A stretch of DNA of 23,237 nucleotides from a virus. How positions within the stretch are numbered: the first letter of the stretch is position 1; every line of letters begins with the position of its first letter. The notes under the pieces were generated by a model that saw only the letters and a program-made list of their open reading frames with translations, ran no database searches and was not told where the DNA came from. Shown piece by piece: positions 14,401-20,907 of this stretch. The translations under genes and the position numbers were made by a program. The stretch is from IMG/VR virus record IMGVR_UViG_3300017744_000167, positions 1-23,237 of that record, one strand, 5' to 3'.

Positions 14401-15475
14401 AGGCTAATTCAGCTTCAAGACGAGGCGTTGATTCAACAACACGCTTAAGATAAGCATCAACAGGGTCAACTTCTGGTACTTCTTTTTGACTACGTTGTGG
14501 TACAGTAATTTCTGCTAGACGTTGATCCATTGCAGTTGTATAGTCAGTGTACGGAACAGGTACTTCTTTTTGACTACGTTGTGGTACAGTAACTTCAGAA
14601 AGTAATTGTTCAGGTACACGTTGTGCATCAACACGCACTTCTTGCAGTTTTTCTTCAAGTTTTTTACGATCTATTTCGTTAGGAAACGTAGCCGCATAGT
14701 CAGTAAGTTCTTCTAATTTACGTTGAGATGCTTCTTCATCTTTAATTCTTAAATTACCTAACTTAGTTGATTCAGAACCTTTGGTAGTAACGTCTTCATC
14801 TGTAATTCTTAAGTCGCCTAGACTGATAGATTCAATAGGTTTACTTTTTAAATTTTTAGGCGTTGATATATCTTCAGAAAAAGAAACAACTACTTGATCT
14901 GCTACTTCTGCAAACTTTTCATTGCTTCGTTCCAAAGTAGGCTGATCTGTTCTGTCTGTATGGTGATGATCCAAGTACAAGTCTTGGCCTGCGTCCCAAT
15001 TACCATTAGCAAGATCAACAAGCAACTGGTCAGTGCCGACACCCTCTTTATTTTTTTGAGGACGTTGTTGTACATCAAGAAATATTAAACGCCTTACTTC
15101 ATCTTCAGATAAATCAGCAGGATCACGGTTTTTATCTTCAAGAGCTTTTAGGTACACCTTTGGTACATCAACACCTGCTTTTTTATATTGACGAATAGTA
15201 CGCCTTAACATAACAGGATAAGAACCTTTACCTTCTCTATCTTTTTTTAATATTTGGTATGGTCCTCTAGCAGAAGAAGAACGATTATATGTATTCCACC
15301 CGCCGCTAGACTCAATTTCTTTTACTGTATCAAACCAAAGATCAAAATTAGGCGCTGCTTCAGAAGGATCAATACCTAAACCTTTTAACATATCAAGCAT
15401 TGCAGGATCATTCATCCACGTAGGAAGATCACTTGATGAGACAGGATTAAGAGTTTTTGATTTAACTTCAGCCAT
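11471..15475 (-). CDS. T7 gp16-like ejection (internal virion) protein with lytic transglycosylase domain
   Basis: A 1334-residue virion protein predicted to enter the cell with the DNA. Residues about 45-165 form a transglycosylase-like domain: VKEIESSGGW (probable catalytic E55) followed by SSSARGPYQIL (68-76), as in T7 gp16, which opens peptidoglycan. Residues 219-430 are a low-complexity hydrophilic stretch with short repeats. Residues 485-550 are rich in Gly and Ala and hydrophobic, suited to membrane contact. The rest is long, mostly helical and basic in places. It is the last large gene of the tail/ejection operon, as gp16 is in T7. AAGGAAT ten bases upstream supports the ATG. It is similar in size to gp16 (1318). 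Confidence 0.84.
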   Translation of the reverse strand: MAEVKSKTLNPVSSSDLPTWMNDPAMLDMLKGLGIDPSEAAPNFDLWFDTVKEIESSGGWNTYNRSSSARGPYQILKKDREGKGSYPVMLRRTIRQYKKAGVDVPKVYLKALEDKNRDPADLSEDEVRRLIFLDVQQRPQKNKEGVGTDQLLVDLANGNWDAGQDLYLDHHHTDRTDQPTLERSNEKFAEVADQVVVSFSEDISTPKNLKSKPIESISLGDLRITDEDVTTKGSESTKLGNLRIKDEEASQRKLEELTDYAATFPNEIDRKKLEEKLQEVRVDAQRVPEQLLSEVTVPQRSQKEVPVPYTDYTTAMDQRLAEITVPQRSQKEVPEVDPVDAYLKRVVESTPRLEAELASTQMKAMEPKVPDEITVPQRELKIVPEVDPVDAYLKKVIQPRSVPVTPQPQAVAPEPVRERDPVDAYLERVQSIKDRDRIGLIREVISGTTLQFGDELEALMSDEPYEVALKRIREEMADYEMRSPRASFYGEVAGAVPTSVGVISGLRALGVTSGAAAGALETGAYGIGSGEDTIDRLEKGAYYGAGGAIVGRIFDSIFDPQLGRQVGSVDELNSQKADLQEVLLQEAKVNRPTAELTNDELATQLMLREIEYLGDVVGRQGADPSDLGSMLTRMRDYAIDMGVNMKQLNKVYGSNKEIKELRDLINQPFNTLEDLTFLRQDLLDMTTKRLIADTNNTIPQAQSTIVKLRRLASPIATLAEETVGKAFAERIIRGMNRVVRGQTVLDRMWKGMEPFRELAQTNAKFNDSLLDATNSRLSLEFREKRMQTAINIAKGKIGKGSEDRLNQFFDDNLEFSMRYRREVTAGDLSRAWMHSNLTTTGQDVSLRSFRKRAEAKSVDAASKNVTRPSMKKWREKNKDPSKDYENIFDSHWRWQRETLTRMELGKQLGFRTAGKPLVAKGKNTLEKTAAKEAGLFKLFDDRIIEEALKREGLSEVQINNAKQIIDDLGINANKGMSHELELVRSLGYVGTIANPYGALMNIHDLFNASFELGVKNVLGALFGKGGITFNPADMGLARQVFGEFVRKARKGTDQKLLGKKVSGNQFLENAAQASESLLEWSMKWSGFTKLDQFGKSRIMGASFRKARQDVANGSFDNKWQYSFSRPEIDQLKRDIAAGNTSSELVRDLVMFDLFRLQPINAAAQTAFGLANPNARIFYMLKGFAIKQFDLMERRIYKEWKSGNKRQALQNAMRYLILSGGGYGIVNEGRQVIKGETPDPEQAAIGALYQIGSVLTFGAMGANDYGYDKFMSDPANAVVSNIMPPVTATFPAAVIEDTADVARALLAGETPNPIPSTSLEALPIIGKTIKGLTDE
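14189..14590 (-). repeat. in-frame repeated motifs within the ejection protein gene
   Basis: The ejection protein carries TVPQRSQKEVP at residues 296-306 and 324-334 and a variant TVPQRELKIVP at 374-384, interleaved with DPVDAYLxxV at 337-346, 387-396 and 420-429. The composite unit VPQR...VPEVDPVDAYL recurs twice at a 50-residue period. A second pair, LGDLRITDE/LGNLRIKDE (219-227, 239-247), lies just before. DNA-level similarity suggests duplication within the gene. Confidence 0.85.
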
Positions 15476-15481
15476 TAGCTA

Positions 15482-16786
15482 TTAATTCCTTGTAGGTCTT
15501 CCACCAGTAAACAAAGATTGGTCTTCTCGTCGTTGTGCGGCTTCTCTATTATAAGTGCTGAAGGCTTGCGATACGCTATTTCTTCGTTGTGCTTGCTCTG
15601 GCGTTACTGCGGGATATAATCTAGGATTACGACCCGGAGGAATTAACGGTGTTGTGGCAGCAGGTGGCGGTGTTGGGCTAGCAGGTGGCAACGGTGGTAC
15701 TACCGGTTTGTTTTGTTCTTCTATAGCTAATGCAGCTTGACGCCTGTTAATCTCTCTTATAGCTTCTTTTCTACTTAAATCTTCTTTGTCCATAAGATAC
15801 GCAATTATTTCTTCTCGTTGTTCCTTTAAAGATACATCTTCTTCAATGTTTATTAACCTACCAAACTCAAGTTTGTCACTGTACTTTTCACCCATAAAAT
15901 CCAAAGCATTTTTAACAGCAAGTTCTGCTGTTATATTAGGAGATTTTTCATACTCAGCGCCGACAAACTTAACAAACTCGTCTTTAAACTCTTCACTATT
16001 AAATACTTCACGAGCAGTTTCTACTGCATCTCTTCCCCAAATACCCTCAGAAATACTATCTTGTTTAATAAAATTATTAATAAGCCCTGTAGCTTGTGCT
16101 TGAACAGAAGCAGTAGTAAATTGAGCTTTGCTTTGTCTTTCTATTTCATTGTCTACTATATCTCGGATATTCTTTGCGGCTATTAGTCTTTCTCCTACTG
16201 CAAAATTTCCGTCTTCTCTTTCCATAACAGACATAGCGGTTTGAAACGCAGGATTTTTATCAAGTATTGATCTGTGTTTTTTAATAAAATTTAGATAGTC
16301 GTCAGAAAGAGTACGTGCATTTTTGTTCTCTTGTTCAGAAATTATAAGTTTACGTTGTTCTGTAGCTTGTTTAAGTACTGTTGATTTTCTCCACTCTGGA
16401 ATATTTAAACCATCTACATACTCGGCAATGTTACCAATATTTGCATCAGATGCTATTTTTTGAGCCATTCCGGTAAACTGTTGATCTTGTCTTGCTTGAT
16501 CAGCGTCATACTGCTTTTGCATATTGGTAGCAGCGGTGACTAACGCTTCTGCTCTTTTAGGATTTGTTACAGCCATACTAGCAGCCATAGAACGCAGTTG
16601 AGCAATACGCTCAAGAGTAGGCGCACCAGAAATTATTTCTTCCATTTTATTTTGTTGTTTTTTACGTTCTTGTTGCAAACCCATAATAAAGGGAGTCTGT
16701 CCAAGACCCTTAGCGGCCTCAAATAACCCTTCTTGCATAGGATTATTAAGCAGTCCTTGTAAAAATGTTTGTGAAAACTTAGCCAT
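15482..16786 (-). CDS. putative internal virion (ejection) protein, gp15-like by position
   Basis: A 434-residue, largely helical protein with charged coiled-coil-like regions (about 35-110 and 140-220), a probable second helical block to residue 355, then a proline-rich linker (361-384) and a basic C-terminal tail. No family is recognised from sequence. The middle place of three consecutive genes after the nozzle, just ahead of the transglycosylase protein, is that of gp15 in T7, so an ejection-channel role is inferred by synteny. The T7 counterpart is longer (747). Its ATG overlaps the preceding stop by one base (TAATG). Confidence 0.65.
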   Translation of the reverse strand: MAKFSQTFLQGLLNNPMQEGLFEAAKGLGQTPFIMGLQQERKKQQNKMEEIISGAPTLERIAQLRSMAASMAVTNPKRAEALVTAATNMQKQYDADQARQDQQFTGMAQKIASDANIGNIAEYVDGLNIPEWRKSTVLKQATEQRKLIISEQENKNARTLSDDYLNFIKKHRSILDKNPAFQTAMSVMEREDGNFAVGERLIAAKNIRDIVDNEIERQSKAQFTTASVQAQATGLINNFIKQDSISEGIWGRDAVETAREVFNSEEFKDEFVKFVGAEYEKSPNITAELAVKNALDFMGEKYSDKLEFGRLINIEEDVSLKEQREEIIAYLMDKEDLSRKEAIREINRRQAALAIEEQNKPVVPPLPPASPTPPPAATTPLIPPGRNPRLYPAVTPEQAQRRNSVSQAFSTYNREAAQRREDQSLFTGGRPTRN

Positions 16787-18495
16787 TAGTCATCTCCAAA
16801 TATACCGCCTAACACATTACCAAACAAAGAGCCTATACCACCGTCTTCTGTTGCCATAGGACTAAACAAACCACTTAAAACATTTGATCCTATACCGCCC
16901 AAGAGGTTAGCAGCGGCTTGTTCTGCAACCAACATAGCCTCAAGACCTGCCATAGAAGTTTCACCAAACTGACCAGCACCAAACAACTGACCGCGCTGTT
17001 GCAACTGCGGGAAAAGCTGTGATGCTTGTTGTGCAGCCAGAAGTTGATTCTGCGGCATGTACGATCCTGTGAGTGCGCCCAAGGCAAGCTGTTGTTGTGC
17101 TTGTTGTGCGGCAAGATCCTGCATAGACAACTGACTACCAAGTCCAGCAAACTGTGCACCAAGACCCGCCTGTTGTGCTTGTAGTCCACCAGCAAGCTGT
17201 GCCATCTGACCCGCTTGTCCAGCCGCTGTAGCTGCTCTGCCTAGACCCTCAGACTGCAACTGAGATTCAATCTGCTGTGCGCTGAGTCCAAGCTGTGATA
17301 GCTGTGCAGACCGCTGTTGTGCTGCTGATTGAAGTTGGCTAGATAGTCCTGCCTGTTGACCAAACAAACCACCAAACGTCTGAGCCTCACTAACGGCCTG
17401 CTGACGCTCTGACTGTGCTTGTTGAATAGCAGCCAGTGAAGCTCTGTTCTGTGCTTCTTCTTGTGCTTGAGCTAAAGCAAACTGTTCAGGAGCACCACCA
17501 AACATGGCTGTACGTACACCTAAACGTCCTTGTTGAGCCATGCGCTCTTCCAACTGTAAACGCTGTCGCTCTTCTTCAGGACGCTGTGTGGCCCTAATAC
17601 GCTCAAATACGTCAGCCTCTCGTCCTGCTGTGTCTTGCAAAGCTCTACCTGCAGTTTGACTTGCAAGTTGAGTGTACTGCTGTCTTAAAGCTTCTACATC
17701 AGAAGGAGCCTGAGTATCTAAACCAGCCATACCTAAGTCAAGAGCTTGTTGTCCAAACTGACCTATAGCTGGGTTAGGCTGTTGCCCTAACATACCACCT
17801 ACTTGTCCTGCAAACTGCCCACGAAGAAGATTAAGGTCTGCCGGTTGTGTTCCAGCAGCGCCCATAAACTGACCACCTAAATTAAATGCTTGTTGTGCTG
17901 CTTGTTGTCTTTGTGCTGCACCATACGGCCCTTGAAATAAAGCATTTTCTGCTTGAGATTGCAGCATGTTTTGTATAAATTGTTCTTGGTCAGAAAGGCC
18001 CATAGTAACGCCTTGGCCTACAATTTGTCCTGTTTCTGGATCAATAGTAGGTGTTGCACCAAACTGACCACCAGTTGCTGTAGTAACTGTAAACGGCTGG
18101 AACTGAGACATGTCTACTGCTTGTTGAGCTAATTGGTTAGCTCCGGGTATAGTTACAATCTTACCTGTTACTGGGTCTGTTACTTGAGTTCCTATTACAG
18201 CTTGCTGGCCGATCTGTTGAAGTCTGTCCATACCAGAAGCAACAGCGGCACCACCAGCACCAACCCCAGCGCCAAGACCTAAAAGACCAAAAAGACCGCT
18301 AAGAAAGTCACCACTACCGTCGTCTTCTGTTCCTCCTGTTGAAGGAGATCCGGCGTTTCCTTTTGCATAAATGCCTCCTCCAGCGGGTAAACTAGCCGAC
18401 ATCATTGGGTTAATAGTTTCTATAGAATTATAAGTAGCAAAATTAGGATCCATTAATCCTGTATTTAAATCAGTTCCGGGGGCTGCTAAACGCAT
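16786..18495 (-). CDS. putative internal virion protein, Gln/Ala/Gly-rich, gp14-like by position
   Basis: A 569-residue protein unusually rich in Gln, Ala, Gly and Leu, with almost no Lys or Cys. Residues 64-88 (from DFLSGLFGLLGLGAGVG) are hydrophobic and glycine-rich, as is the C-terminus (about 530-569), whereas the middle is long Q/A-rich coiled-coil-like helix. Two hydrophobic ends around a helical body suggest a membrane-inserting ejection protein, which agrees with its place after the nozzle, where gp14 lies in T7. No sequence match is claimed. GGAGGA precedes the ATG, which shares one base with the upstream stop (TAATG). Confidence 0.66.
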   Translation of the reverse strand: MRLAAPGTDLNTGLMDPNFATYNSIETINPMMSASLPAGGGIYAKGNAGSPSTGGTEDDGSGDFLSGLFGLLGLGAGVGAGGAAVASGMDRLQQIGQQAVIGTQVTDPVTGKIVTIPGANQLAQQAVDMSQFQPFTVTTATGGQFGATPTIDPETGQIVGQGVTMGLSDQEQFIQNMLQSQAENALFQGPYGAAQRQQAAQQAFNLGGQFMGAAGTQPADLNLLRGQFAGQVGGMLGQQPNPAIGQFGQQALDLGMAGLDTQAPSDVEALRQQYTQLASQTAGRALQDTAGREADVFERIRATQRPEEERQRLQLEERMAQQGRLGVRTAMFGGAPEQFALAQAQEEAQNRASLAAIQQAQSERQQAVSEAQTFGGLFGQQAGLSSQLQSAAQQRSAQLSQLGLSAQQIESQLQSEGLGRAATAAGQAGQMAQLAGGLQAQQAGLGAQFAGLGSQLSMQDLAAQQAQQQLALGALTGSYMPQNQLLAAQQASQLFPQLQQRGQLFGAGQFGETSMAGLEAMLVAEQAAANLLGGIGSNVLSGLFSPMATEDGGIGSLFGNVLGGIFGDD

Positions 18496-18728
18496 TAGTA
18501 AGTTCCTCCGTCAATTGTGCCTGTAGACAAAGTACCCGTAAGTGTCAACGTAGGAATTGTTACAGTGCCAGTAAATGTAGGAGAAGCTAAGTCAGCTTTA
18601 GTTGCAACCGCAGTTACAATAGCGTCAAACTCTGTATTAAACTCGCTACCACGAATAACTTTATTACTATCTCCAGAACTCAAACTGTCTTTAGCAGCAA
18701 AGTTAGTTGTCTTTGTATAATTGCTCAT
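18495..18728 (-). CDS. short tail-fibre-like protein (77 aa)
   Basis: The N-terminal block (NFAAKDSLSSGDSNKVIRGS, then EFNTEFDAIVTAVATKADLA) is the type of sequence that opens many podovirus tail fibre proteins, and SPTFTGTVTIPTLTLTGTLS is the repeating beta pattern of fibre shafts. The protein then ends at residue 77 after TIDGGTY with no knob or receptor-binding part. It may be a cut-down fibre, a small connector, or a short trimeric spike. It starts in an ATGA overlap with the nozzle gene. Confidence 0.75.
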   Translation of the reverse strand: MSNYTKTTNFAAKDSLSSGDSNKVIRGSEFNTEFDAIVTAVATKADLASPTFTGTVTIPTLTLTGTLSTGTIDGGTY

Positions 18729-20248
18729 ATTGTTTTACCTATAAGTGCTAATACGTTGATTTCTTGAAGAGATAAAGCAAAACCATTTATTTCTGACTCA
18801 AGACCAATTGTTACTACAGAACCATTACCTGTAGTGTTAATAGTAGGTCTGGTTGTTAGATTTCCACCAGTAAACTCAGCAACAGTGTACTCTGAAGTTG
18901 CTTCATTAAAGTAAAACGGAGTTTGATTACCTACCGTAAATTCTTGAGTGCTATACGTTGTGTTAAAGTCATAAGACCATTTTATAAACACAACAGAACT
19001 GTTAGCACCTATTAGTGTTGGCTTTAGTTTTTTTAACATTTTAAGTTTAGACGGGTCACCAAAAGTCAAACCCGGACTGTAGTACCTAAAACGATACGCT
19101 GCTGTGTTGTCTTTGTAACCTGAGTACGTTCCTAATCCATCAGTTGTTCCTACAAATAACGTACCGTCAGTCTTAACTTCAAACGACTTGTGAGGAAGCG
19201 AGGTCCACCTAGTAACTCTGTACGTTCCGTTTTCAAGCCTTCCTTTTAAATCAAAACAATATGCTGTTTGTTGGTCTGGAAACACAATAATATAAAAAGA
19301 ATTTTCAGGACTGTACACAGACGCTGTAGGCAACGTCCTAGTATTAATCAAATTAATTAATTCAGTTTTTACATTCAAGCTTAGGTCAGATATAGGCAGT
19401 GACTTTTCTTGTATAGTACGGCCTAAACTTCTTAAACCATTTTGAGACATAAACAACACATCAGTACCAATATGCTGTACAGAGTTTCTACAGATACATC
19501 CAACACCAGCTATTGTGTCAACTATAGACATACTAGCTGGACTAGACGCTCCTCCGTACACAATTATGCTATGCTCGCCAAAAACAATTAAAGAATTATT
19601 ATGCGCTGCTAAAGCTTTAACTTCATCGTACCCGTCAGGCCACGCCTTAGATACATCTATAGAACCACTGGAGCCACCAGTGAAGTCTGTTCCTATCAGC
19701 AGGTCAGACCAGTATATAGTCTGTGTGTCTGCTACGTTATCTACGATCCACAGTCTACCGTAAGCTGCTAGAGCCTCGTGGCAGTAGAAGTTACTATTAG
19801 TAGAACTACCTGTTGCTGTGCCAAACGTCCTAAGTCCTGTCGCGTTGTCATACACCAGAGGCTCTTGTCCACGCTGAAAGAAGTACGCTTTGTCGTTAAA
19901 GTTTACTATCTTCCAATTATTAGCTGTTATAGAGTACGAGCCGGGAGTAGCATCAGTCAGGGTAGTTGTCCCTGTCATAATCTTATTGTTACCTGCTGTA
20001 AATACTACCTCGTTACCTGCGTCATCGTAGAAGTAGTGAATCTTGTGTACGTAGTCAGTACCTAGTGCAGTCTTGTTAGTAGTAACAACTTCTACACCTT
20101 TACGGGCAGCAATACGCCCACGCTTGTCAATCACAGCATTATCAGCAATGTCAGCATAAGAAAAATCCTGACCAATAGGAGAGTCTTCTGTGTTTACTCC
20201 TTTAAAACCCGGAGCAACTAAATTAATACTTTGTAGTGGCTGTGCCAT
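18725..20248 (-). CDS. tail nozzle protein (T7 gp12 / P22 gp10-like)
   Basis: A 507-residue beta-rich protein. The N-terminus (NLVAPGFKGVNTEDSPIGQD followed by DNAVIDKRGRIAARKG) and the middle segment LAAHNNSLIVFGEHSIIVYG (213-232) have the look of the podovirus nozzle/stabilisation family, a blade-like beta-propeller fold that closes the tail tube, as P22 gp10 and T7 gp12 do. T7 gp12 is longer (794) and P22 gp10 similar in size (472). It follows the adaptor gene as in T7. AGGAG eight bases upstream supports the ATG. The exact family is assigned by pattern and order. Confidence 0.78.
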   Translation of the reverse strand: MAQPLQSINLVAPGFKGVNTEDSPIGQDFSYADIADNAVIDKRGRIAARKGVEVVTTNKTALGTDYVHKIHYFYDDAGNEVVFTAGNNKIMTGTTTLTDATPGSYSITANNWKIVNFNDKAYFFQRGQEPLVYDNATGLRTFGTATGSSTNSNFYCHEALAAYGRLWIVDNVADTQTIYWSDLLIGTDFTGGSSGSIDVSKAWPDGYDEVKALAAHNNSLIVFGEHSIIVYGGASSPASMSIVDTIAGVGCICRNSVQHIGTDVLFMSQNGLRSLGRTIQEKSLPISDLSLNVKTELINLINTRTLPTASVYSPENSFYIIVFPDQQTAYCFDLKGRLENGTYRVTRWTSLPHKSFEVKTDGTLFVGTTDGLGTYSGYKDNTAAYRFRYYSPGLTFGDPSKLKMLKKLKPTLIGANSSVVFIKWSYDFNTTYSTQEFTVGNQTPFYFNEATSEYTVAEFTGGNLTTRPTINTTGNGSVVTIGLESEINGFALSLQEINVLALIGKTI

Positions 20249-20259
20249 ACATCAGGCTC

Positions 20260-20907
20260 CTACGGAATGTACCAGATGGTTTCTTCAGGGTGCTTCTGTG
20301 CGTCCATAGCAACCGCGTCAGACAAAAACTTATCAGCAATACCAAAGTACTCAGGTGCTGATGTACCGCCTGTCTCACCACGCTCACGAGCTAACATAGC
20401 TATTGCTAGGTGTATCACAGGTTGACTAGGAATAACTAACTTATCAGTATCAGCACTAAGTTCAGCGTTCCTAAGCGTACAATTAAACCGTAAGTCATAA
20501 ACGGCGTCTGGCTTTGGGTATACGTCTACCTGTGTGTCACCATCAGAATCTACACCGTTATACGTGTAGTACTCAGGAGTGCCTGATGCTGGTGTTCCTA
20601 TTAAGTACTTGTCGTCAAACCAGCGTTGAGATCGGTATTCCATAGTTAAGTTTGAAGTGTCGTTAATTACGTTTAGTACTTTAATTTTATTTTGCGAACC
20701 TGTAAGAACATAGTTAAACGTACCAGAAGAAGTTGTTACAGTTAGTGTTGTTCTAAGAGCCGACCAATCCCAAGCGTCTTCTACTAGTTTTTTAGCGTCG
20801 TTAATAAAGTCACCCGCCAGCTTGCTATAAGTACTATCAGCAACACTAGATACTTCGTCTTCACGTAAACGCCTTAACACGTTGTTGACCAAATTTAAAT
20901 ATGTCAT
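20260..20907 (-). CDS. head-tail adaptor (T7 gp11 / P22 gp4-like)
   Basis: A 215-residue protein with helix-rich ends and a beta-strand centre: TYLNLVNNVLRRLRE at the N-terminus, WDWSAL (46-51), then strands such as TQVDVYPKPDAVYDLRF, and a helix PSQPVIHLAIAMLARERGE (160-178). This pattern is typical of podovirus adaptors that form a 12-subunit ring under the portal. It lies directly before the nozzle gene, as gp11 precedes gp12. Its ATG overlaps the upstream gene's stop by four bases. Confidence 0.82.
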   Translation of the reverse strand: MTYLNLVNNVLRRLREDEVSSVADSTYSKLAGDFINDAKKLVEDAWDWSALRTTLTVTTSSGTFNYVLTGSQNKIKVLNVINDTSNLTMEYRSQRWFDDKYLIGTPASGTPEYYTYNGVDSDGDTQVDVYPKPDAVYDLRFNCTLRNAELSADTDKLVIPSQPVIHLAIAMLARERGETGGTSAPEYFGIADKFLSDAVAMDAQKHPEETIWYIP

